Positions 55,538 through 64,000 of a stretch of 64,000 nt of DNA are shown piece after piece (within the stretch, counting starts at the first letter, position 1; the number at the start of each line of letters is the position of its first letter). The position numbers were made by a program, and so were the translations under genes. Location of the stretch: positions 61,938,241 to 62,002,240 of the forward strand of contig NC_134400.1 in assembly GCF_050003625.1 (NCBI RefSeq), written 5' to 3'. Below the pieces are notes generated by a model, which saw nothing but the letters and a program-made list of their open reading frames with translations, ran no database searches and had not been told where the DNA came from. The stretch is from Haematobia irritans (lineage: Eukaryota; Arthropoda; Insecta; Diptera; Muscidae).

Positions 55538-58049
55538 ATTAAGATATTTTGATTTAGATATTTAGATTAAACTATATTTACACTCATAGAAAAAAGTCTG
55601 CTACAAAGCGCAGTCGATGTCTGCTGTTATATTTTTGTACTTCAGGGCCTAATGAACAACAATTTATAAAATTTTTAGGTTATAAAAATTTCCCCAAAGC
55701 CTATTTAAGAAACAAAAGTAGTTTTTGGTATATTTTTTTACACTGTAATATACATAGAAGCTCCTAAATACGATCAGCAAATATTTTGTTTGCTGTTATG
55801 CCTCAATTCGATAAATATTCACATTTTTGGTCAAACACATAGATATTCATAAACTATTTTTTTAATTATGTTCGGATAGCTCTCAAGTTAACATTTTTAT
55901 TTGTTTCAGCCAAAATAAAATATGTTTTAGTGTAATCGAGCTTAAAAAACAGCAGAAAATGTTTGCTATTTCAGCAAACAGTGGCTGCTGTCCCTTTTTC
56001 AGCAGACTTTCTGCTGTTTTAGCAGACTTTTCTGCTGTCCCTACTAACAAATTTCTTTGGGTGTAATTAAAAATCTTTGGGTGTAATTACTTAAAGGCAC
56101 TGTATTGAAGCCTAGGGTAATGTCACATTGAGCAAATATTTGACGAGAGTAAGTTATTGAATGGTATTTTGGGAACACTCCATTTTCATTTTTTTATATT
56201 CAATGCGAGCTAAATTTGTTTGTTGGAATGATTATGGCAACGACTTTTGATATCTGTCAAATATTTGTTAAATATGACCATATCCTAAATTTCGATTTTA
56301 TTTAAGCTTCTTCCACCAAATAAAATAATTGACATGTGATTAAATAATCCAAACCAGGACTAATTATTTTCTAATAGTATTACGACATAAGAAAATGACG
56401 CAATTGGTCCTGAGGGAAAACACCTTTTTAAGAGTTATTCTCAATAAGTTATTTATATTATTTGTGAAATATAATGGAAAGGCTGTGAATTTATTTAGAA
56501 AACAGTGTATCATACCAATCTTGTACAAAGCAGTTAAAGAGTTCAAATCAAATCACACTGGTAAAAACAAATATATTACTAAGGAACAATAATCCTTAAA
56601 AAATATGATTTTTGCACTAAAACAAGCAAGTTTTCCAACTTGAGGACAATATCTCAACAATAATTATGTTTCCAATGAACTATTTGTAACGCTTCGTTGG
56701 TCTAGGAACAAATTAAAAATTCCATAAAAATAATGATGCTATTCTCAAGTATAAAATCAAGGTATTGAGATGATGATCATATTTAAATTTACCAACAACA
56801 ATTGAGGGTTAAATTTAATTAATATACATTGTTGTAATTCGAAAAATTATTTTTTATTTAATGGTTTTTATTATAGTTGTAATAAAAATAAAAATAAATA
56901 CACAAACATTAAAGTCGTTCTTTTTTAGTGAATATAGAAAGTTACATTGAAAATCATTTATACTTGTGAATATAAAATTCGAATATTGTTGTCGTATTCT
57001 TATTTTGTTTTTTTAATTAATTTAAATTAATTAGCCACCATCCTAAATAATTATTAAAATATTTATAAACATGAAGTCTTACAATATATTTTTGTAATTT
57101 ATTTTATATATTCTGTAACACGATGAGATGTACACTGAAAAAACAGTGAACCCACCAGGAAAGATAACTTTCGATTAATTTTAGAAAATTTGGAACTTTT
57201 TTAGAAAATTTTAACTAAACGGTATTACAAGCGCTGGCATCACTCCGATATGGCAAAAATAAGTAAATATTTTTCGACAAATTCAAGAAAATTTATTAGA
57301 CATAACTAAATTTTTTCAGTAGTTAAAGAAAATTTTGTAGTTTTAAGAGAAATCTTGGAGTTCAAAATTGCAAGAATGTCTTTAGTGACATACGAAGTTC
57401 ATGATGGACACATTTTTGGTAAAATTTACAAATTTAAAGAAATAATGAACTATTTTGTAAGAAATACGAAATTAGGAAATCTTTATGCTTTATTTGTGTA
57501 TAACTTTTTCCCGTTTTTTAGTTCATTTAACTAACATACGCAAACAATTATTTGACTAAAATAAACTTTTTCCAAACATAATGATTGTATGAACTAATAT
57601 AAAGTTAATATGGCTTTAGTGAAATAGAGAGTTCACTTTTTTTTGAGTGTAAGATGGCCAAATTAATTTGTTTTTTTTGTCTTTGTAGTCGTATATAAAT
57701 TATGATATTTCAAACAAAGAAGAAACGGAAAGCAAATTAAAGAAAAGTTAAAAAAAAATTACAGAAGAAATGGCATCATACTTTTTATGTTTCAAAAGGG
57801 AAAATATTCAACGATATAGTTCGTACAAAATAACTACGACTAAAAACGGTGGTGTTATTATTGTATACATTGTTAAAATTTAATAAAAATAGTTTCGAAA
57901 TTTAGAAATTATATATTAACCGAATTGGATTAATATAATAAAGACAACCACAACCAAACAATTAATTACCATATTTTTTTTTACACAAAGTATAAACATA
58001 AAAATAAATAAGTATTTGATAACCTTAATATTAATAATAACATAAAATC

Positions 58050-58274
58050 TTAAAATTTACCTAATTCTTGTGTTGGCATAGAACCAATTTTCAATTTTGC
58101 ATGTCCGAAGCAATCGTTATGAAAATGACGGCTACATATACGGGAAGATGGTGTTAAGTCTTTGTAGTTCACTTTAATATTATAACACCATTTTTTAATA
58201 TACCTATTTGGTATTCTGAACATTTTAATGTTTTGAGATGTTTTTCCCGGGCAATTTTTCACTAAACAATTCAT
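58050..58274 (-). CDS. THAP-A zinc-finger exon (right arm of palindrome 2)
   Basis: Fourth identical copy of the THAP-A exon. In this palindrome it is on the same strand as, and about 3 kb upstream of, the THAP-B/transposase frame at 55,088-54,012, so THAP-A could splice toward it. Confidence 0.7.
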   Translation of the reverse strand: MNCLVKNCPGKTSQNIKMFRIPNRYIKKWCYNIKVNYKDLTPSSRICSRHFHNDCFGHAKLKIGSMPTQELGKF

Positions 58275-60396
58275 TTTTATATATTATTTATATATACGGA
58301 GAATACAAAAGCCAAAAAATATTACGACTGATGAAGGGTCGACGATGAAGATGACTAAAATATGAACTTTTGAATGGATATTCAATTTTATTTTCCGTTC
58401 TTGTCTATGTAGTAGTAAATTTACAAATACAAGTACGTGTTTTCATATACAAATATGGTATTTTTCATACAAATATGATATTTTTTATAGTCTTTCTTGC
58501 TTAAATGATGGTTTCTAAGTGTTTCGTGTATAAATGTTAACATGCAGTGAGAGAGAAAGAGCAGTTTTTCAATATGGAGAACGTATGCATAAAGGTACAT
58601 TTTCACACATACACTTCCATATATTGAGAATTAAAATGATAAGATTTGATTTTGGCCGTTTTTTCATGTAAAGCTATTAGCAGCTAACCCGTATATGTAT
58701 GCATGCATAGTTTCTCAAAAATAACCTATATTATTTTCTGAGATCCCAATATTTTCAATTTCAATCCAATTGTTTTGTTGTATTATATACACATAAATAA
58801 TAATTATTAGTTATTATTATTATAATTTGGACTGCAATTTTGATTTTTGTTACCTTTATAAAATAAGCACAAGAGGAGAAATGAGAATTTGTAAACCTCA
58901 TTACTTACTGCACATCCACATATATCCAAATGCAAAATGGGAACATCCCCTTCAAACATTTTCAATCACATTTGACTCATAAATGATTCTTCAAACTGAA
59001 TAAATCAATCATATGCGATATGATTTTTAAGTCAGATATGAGTATTTTGCATAAAGAAATTGTGCCCTCAAAACGATTTGCCTCAGTGAGTCTTTAAATA
59101 ATCATTTTAGTGATCGATGTAGCACTCCTTTTATATAAACATTTCGGAGTCAAATATGAGTATTCTGTATAAAGAATGTGTGCCCTCAAAAAGATTTTTA
59201 TCCATATTACTCTTTAAATAATCATTTTTGTGATTGATTGTGCATTTCGCAGAAATGTTCGTTCATGAGTCTTTACATGTGATGTTTTCTTTTTTATTTT
59301 TTTCTATTATCTAATAGTTTGCATTATTACATATCAAATAAGAAAAGAACGTAAAAAATATGGTAACTATTGATTTGTTTCATGTCCGTAAAATGCATTA
59401 TAAATGATATGGGCTTATTGTGTTAGCATATTTTATTCAACTGAAAAAATATGTATTCTATTTCTCAGACATATAAATTGTCAAACCAAAGCAAACAATA
59501 AACGATGATTTATCAATTACATGTATGCTTGTTTGATGAGCGTTAGCTTTTTTCTTCTGAAAATCAGCATATTAAAACAAAAAGATTAAGAATATACTCT
59601 TTAATGTGTTTCATCACACAATCTTGAGTGATGAAGAAAATATTCTACAAAATGAGTTATGAAAGTGAGAAAGTCACATTTTTAAATAACTAAAGAGTAA
59701 AAAATTACTCATGATGATAATTAATCCATAATTGAACATCAGTCGAAGTCTTTAAATAGTCATTCCAATGAATCAGCCATCCTAAGACTCTCAGAATGTT
59801 TGGAGGGTCAGTAGCAACATTTCATGAGCACTAACATTTCATTTATTTAATTGTTTCTCATTTTTTTCTATTCTAAGCTATGTTAATGAAATGTATGTGC
59901 CAATCCAATTTCGTAAAAAACAAACGACATTAATTTTCTCTAAACCCAAAATACAACACTGTACCCAAAAAGTTACGGGATCCAATGTTGGACTGAGCTC
60001 GCAAACTTCGAATTTTCGATTCGAACTTGATGCAATCTCTTTCTAAATATATACTCTTTGTACATATGCCCTAAGCAGTGTTGCCAACTCCCTAAGGCAC
60101 CAAACATATATTATAAATTCTAACATAACATACCACTTCCCACCACAAAATCGAAAATTAAATGCTCTACTAAAAAATATCCGTATTATAGATCTTTTGT
60201 GTATTGAATTTGTAATTTTATGAAGTTCGGAAACTTCTTAGCCTACCACAAAAAGCGCGGTATAAACAGACAAAAGTTAAGTGTTTTGGAAACTTCCATC
60301 TCTGTTATGAACACATGTTAAATTTTGTTTCGATCTGGCAACTCCTTCATATAGAAATATGTGTTCAAAAAAGACACATCCGCAATTTTTTTTACA

Positions 60397-61043
60397 ATGG
60401 AAAAATTAGAAATGCGTGCGTCATTAAATATTTACATCAAAAAGGTTTATCGGGACAAGAAATTCATAATGATATGGTGAATGTGTTAGGTGGAAGTGCT
60501 CCTTCATATGCAACAAGCATTGAAGACGAACCACGTAGTGTACTTCAAAAAACAGCAACAACAACAGAAATTGCAGCCAAAGTGCATGATATTTTATTAA
60601 ATGATCGACGAATAAAAGTGCGTGAAATTGCTAATATCATGGGCATCTCAAATGATCGTGTCCATTTAATTTTGCATGAAGAACTACAGATGAAAAAGCT
60701 TTCTGCAAGATGGGTACCGCATTTGTTAACAGTCGATCAAAAACGCATACGAATGAATATTTCTCAAGCTTGTTTGGATCGTTTTAAGCGAAATAAAATG
60801 GATTTTAAGCGTCGTTTCATAACTGTCGATGAGACTTGGATCCACCACTATACTCCAGAGAAAAAAAAACAATCCAAACAAAGGACTGAAGCTGGAGGAA
60901 GTGCCCCGAAGAAGGCAAAAACAATTCTATCGGCTGGTAAGGTTATGGCAACGGTTTTTTGGGACTTGAAAGGTATTTTATTGATTGACTATCTGCAAAA
61001 GGGTAAAACAATAAATTCAGAGTACTATTGCAACTTGGTGCTT
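60397..61043 (+). pseudogene. mariner transposase, truncated and frameshifted
   Basis: The natural start is probably the ATG at 60,397 (MEKLEMRA), with a one-base shift near 60,417 into the frame that continues VIKYLHQKGLSGQEIHNDMV (helix-turn-helix). A deletion follows SYAT (the second HTH part with its W..F motif is missing). Then TTTEIAAKVHDILLNDRR, WVPHLLTVDQKRIR (the WVPHxL linker motif), VDETWIHHYTPE (first catalytic Asp) and VMATVFWDLKGILLIDYLQK (second Asp in FWD). Homology ends at about GKTINSEYYCNL; the third Asp (HQDNAP region) is missing. A dead copy, close in style to irritans-type mariners. Terminal repeats not identified. Confidence 0.88.
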
Positions 61044-61278
61044 TTTAGAAATCAAAAAGCGCTAAAATTGGTGCTAAAAGCACCAAATTGGCATCACTGG
61101 CCCTAAGGTATTGCAAAGATAATTGAGTACATGGACCTTATAATACATAGATGGGCCATGGGTGTCAAACTATGTTTGACAGTTCCGAAGATTAAGAATA
61201 AACGAGAAAAATAAGAGCACGCTTACAATCTCTTTCGTTTTCCTTTTTGTAGTTTTACACAAAATTAGACCGTTTATG

Positions 61279-61537
61279 ATAGGTTAGGTTAGGTTAGGTT
61301 ATGTGGCAGCCCGATGTATCAGGCTCACTTAGACTATTCAGTCCATTGTGATACCACAGTGGTGAACTTCTCTCTTATCGCTGAGTGCTGCCCGATTCCA
61401 TGTTAAGCTCAATGACAAGGGACCTCCTTTTTATAGCCGAGTCCGAACGGCGTTCCACAATCCAGTAAAACCACTTAGAGAAGCTTTGAAACCCTCAGAA
61501 ATGTCACCAGCATTACTGAGGTGGTGCACCAGAGGAT
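61279..61537 (-). mobile_element. tRNA-type SINE, 5'-truncated, with LINE-like 3' tail
   Basis: On the minus strand: tgcaccacctcagtaatgct, agggtttcaaagcttctcta, acgccgttcggactcggcta, gaatcgggcagcactcagcg, then the tail tggtatcacaatggactgaa ... gggctgccac and (TAACC)n. The head present at 19,781 is missing. The last ~75 bp equal the LINE 3' end at 37,024-37,110. Confidence 0.82.
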
Positions 61538-62227
61538 TTATAAATAAATTAATATATTAAAAGTTCATATTTGAACAAAAAATTGTGACCAAAACCACGA
61601 AAATACGAAATTTAATTTTGAGCAGCATTGCTCTTTACGAACAACACAAAAGCAAATGCACGAAAATTAATGTTTGGGACTGACTCTTTACGAAAAAAAA
61701 ATGAATTTACGAAAAAAAAACGAAATGTCAGAAAATTAATTTTTGGAACTGACACATGTTTTTTAAAGAGAATATCTAATCTATGTATTATAAGGTCTAT
61801 GATTGAGTATAACAAGATTGAGCATTGTGCTCTTATCAAGAGAAGACAAATGTCAAGGTGTAGAGGGCTATGAGAAAAAAATTGTTTTATTTGTCAATTT
61901 TTTCCAAAGCAGCTCTGCCCAAGAATAAATTTAAACGGCAATATTCACATAAAACCATAATGAATATTTGCTTTAAAATACACATACGTTTTATTTTAAT
62001 TTTCTACAATCGTTTTGGTACTGCTTTTGTGGGTTTTTAATCAGAAATTTATGAAAAACACAAATGTTATGATATTTTCCGACGCAAACGGCAGCACATT
62101 TGAGAGACACGTCGACGCAAACTTTATGATATTTTGTTGACAGAGTCCTCTGGTGCTTCAGTTTTGCTATGACAAGACTGCATCTTCTTCTCAATTATCT
62201 TTGGGTATTGTGCGTTGTTGTTTATAC
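61538..62227. other. No gene; small local repeats
   Basis: Partial inverted pair ctatgtattataaggtctat (61,782) / ggaccttataatacatag (about 61,134). Two cgaaaattaatgtttgggac-like repeats at about 61,660 and 61,735. Otherwise AT-rich and unassigned. Confidence 0.45.
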
Positions 62228-62412
62228 CAATAAACACACCTAAAATAATTTTCTAATGTCACGTAAGCGCCATCTACTAACATATATGTTTAACATGTCT
62301 ACTTTATAAATCAATGTTTGATAGTGGCGAGGTTCCTAATAGAGGTCTGCATCGAATAACTTTTCACAACATGTATGGAATTCGCTGTCGAATATGGGTA
62401 GGGTTGCCAGAT
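62228..62412. repeat. Repeat shared with 34,546-34,735
   Basis: cgtaagcgccatctactaac, ggtctgcatcgaataacttt and gggtagggttgcca in the same order and orientation. Confidence 0.7.
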
Positions 62413-62776
62413 GGACTGGAATGGGCTAGAATTTCCAGATTTTCTATGTCCTGTCCAATTACAAGCTATACAATAACATTTCCAGCTAAATATACTTTTG
62501 ACATAATGTATCATTTTCATTCTCAATAAGGTGATTTTTGAGTGTTAATTACTTTTAACCAGCATTCAATTACACCCAGAGAGAGATAGAGAAAGCGTAG
62601 TAACGTAAAATTTTGAAATTTTCACTTTTCATTAAAAAACGATACACACTGTAAAATTCTTCCATTTTTTTTACTATTCTTTTATTAAAAGACGCCGTTA
62701 TGTCTCTTTTCTTGTCTTCACAGTTAATATTTTTTTGTCTCTACTGAAAAATAAAAAATTTAGAGTTACTACCTTT
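62413..62776. other. No feature recognised
   Basis: AT-rich; no coding frame or repeat matched. Confidence 0.45.
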
Positions 62777-62777
62777 T

Positions 62778-63650
62778 TATACCCTAAACCACATGGTGGA
62801 CAGGGTATAATAAGTTTGATCTGCCAAAAAATGTGCCTACCAGAAATATTGATTTTAGACCCAATAAAATATATACCGATCGACTCAGAATCACCTCCCG
62901 AGTCGATCTAGCGCTTGGCGTCCGTCCGTCTGGCCATGTATTTGTTGTTCACAGGATTCCGGTCGCAAATATTAACCGATTTTGATGAAATTTTGTACAG
63001 GTAGTTTTTGGGGCACAAGGACAAACGCTATTGAATTTGGAAGAAATCGGATCAAATTTAGATATAACTCCCTTATATATGAATCGCCCGATTTCGGCAA
63101 ATGGGGTCACGTTGCACTTTTTTACTAACCGATCGTCGTCACATTTAGCACAAAATAATCTTCTGCATCACCCTTTAAGTCTGCAAAATTTCATCGGAAT
63201 CGGTTCAGATTGAGATATAGCTCCCATATATATGTATAGCCCGATTTTCCCAATTTGGTCATAGAACCCTTATTTATTATCCGATCATACTCAAAATTGG
63301 CTAGATCCAGTCCTAGTACTAACGTTATGTGCAAAATTTCATCGAAATCGGTTCAGATGTAGATATAGCTCCCATATATGTATCGCCCGATTTTAAACAA
63401 TTTTCCACTCATATGTTAGCCTTATGTTTGACCATAGAGGCCTCATTTCTTAACTGATCTTTCTCAAATTTTGCACAAGGCAAAATATTATGCAAATTGG
63501 TTCAGATTTTCCCAAATTTGGCCATAATACTCTTATTTATTAACCAATGTTACTTAAATTTAAATTTTTGATGTACTAGCCGATCGTATTTATACGTACT
63601 TGTAGCTCTTACATAAGAATATTGCTCGATTTTTACAAATTTGGATTTAT
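62778..63650 (-). mobile_element. HINE-type repeat, family D, reverse
   Basis: Terminal hairpin accctaaaccacatggtgga cagggtat at 62,780-62,808, cgactcagaatcacctcccg, a GTCCGTCCGTC tract, then repeated atcggttcagattgagatat and tagctcccatatatatgtat monomers. The best match in the window is 1695-2333 in reverse. 5' end unclear. Confidence 0.7.
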
Positions 63651-63680
63651 TACACACACTAATTGATCGATTTTCTCTTT

Positions 63681-64000
63681 TTATACCCTCCATCATAGGA
63701 TGGGGGTATATTATTATACCCTCCATCATAGGATGGGGGTATATTAACTTTGTCATTCCGTTTGTAACACATCGAAATATTGCTCTAAGACCCCATAAAG
63801 TATATATATTCTGGGTCGTGGTGAAATTCTGAGTCGATCTAAGCATGTCCGTCCGTCCGTCTGTTGAAATCACGCTAACTTCCGAATGAAACCAGCTATC
63901 GACTTGTTATCGATGTAGGTCGGATGGTATTGAAAATGGGCCATATCGGTCCACTTTTACGTATAGCCCCCATATAAAGGGACCCTCAGATTTGGCTTGT
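63681..64000 (-). mobile_element. HINE-type repeat, family A, reverse, cut by the window end
   Basis: The terminal hairpin unit ataccctccatcataggatg ggggtatatta appears twice in tandem (63,682 and 63,714). Then gtttgtaacacatcgaaata, agtatatatattctgggtcg, the CCGTCCGTCCGTC tract and the start of type A monomers (cccccatataaagggaccct). Confidence 0.8.

Larger units (their letters stand above)
48829..60060. mobile_element. Giant palindromic P-superfamily foldback element, copy 2 (11,232 bp)
   Basis: Same termini as copy 1 (CAAAGAGTATATATTTAGAA and complement), flanked by a 7-bp direct repeat tacatat (48,822-48,828; 60,061-60,067). Arms 48,829-54,036 and 54,851-60,060; loop 814 bp. The loop plus the right arm encode THAP-B and the first part of a P-superfamily transposase. 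Drosophila P gives 8-bp duplications; seven is what I see here. The arms show the same CC length difference as copy 1 (gaccatatcc near 56,276), so both copies descend from one palindrome and the loops are separate internal deletions. Confidence 0.88.
54851..60060 (-). repeat. Right arm of palindrome 2 (5210 bp)
   Basis: Inverted copy of 48,829-54,036, longer by the CC near 56,276. Confidence 0.9.

Noticed and set aside
1..64000. Host protein-coding genes
   Set aside because: No frame or exon chain outside mobile elements shows recognisable domains; short exons of a host gene could be missed by eye.

Overview
The window looks like transposon-rich, gene-poor DNA of a calyptrate fly (Muscidae-like; Musca, Stomoxys or a relative). 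This is inferred from the AT-rich base composition, the many interspersed repeats ending in TATACCC-type hairpins with GACGGACG microsatellites (mini-me/DINE or HINE style), a tRNA-headed SINE with a GGTTA tail, and the families of the decayed transposons. I find no convincing host gene. Everything that codes, or once coded, belongs to a mobile element: a non-LTR retrotransposon of the I/R1/LOA group, hAT, mariner, and P-superfamily (THAP) transposases.

Layout. 1-8.6 kb: a decayed LINE fragment, a complete hAT-type non-autonomous element (8-bp duplication), a Transib-like element whose ends read CACAGTG with a 5-bp duplication, a perfect 297-bp tandem duplication and a MITE with a tRNA-like module. 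8.7-12.8 kb: one Helentron-like (HINE) element nested in another of its own family, with 153-bp internal repeats. 12.8-16 kb: LINE and SINE remnants, a MITE and foldback modules. 16-21.5 kb: a hAT-transposase-bearing repeat split by a TA-flanked MITE and a second Transib-like element. 21.6-24.1 kb: a 2.4-kb foldback. 24,124-34,545: giant palindrome 1. 34.7-46.6 kb: a paralogue of the 16-21 kb repeat containing a nest of hAT MITE > HINE C > HINE B > full-length LINE (4.98 kb, 12-bp duplication). 46.6-48.8 kb: HINE C, a second LINE 3' end and foldback pieces. 48,829-60,060: giant palindrome 2. 60-64 kb: a mariner pseudogene, a SINE and HINEs.

The most unusual content is the pair of giant palindromes (10.4 and 11.2 kb). 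Each has two arms of about 5.1-5.2 kb, apparently identical except for one 2-bp difference, and both copies share the same termini. Copy 2 has a 7-bp target duplication. The arms carry two different THAP zinc-finger segments. The loop of copy 2 still encodes the middle of a P-superfamily transposase (THAP, coiled coil, the start of the catalytic core), broken by a frameshift. I read them as internally deleted members of a P-superfamily foldback transposon with kilobase-scale inverted repeats. Shorter relatives with the same terminal sequence lie at 15.6, 21.5-24.1 and 48.8 kb.

All calls are by eye; no searches were run. Repeat-family names (HINE, Transib) rest on end structure and duplication length rather than on alignments.
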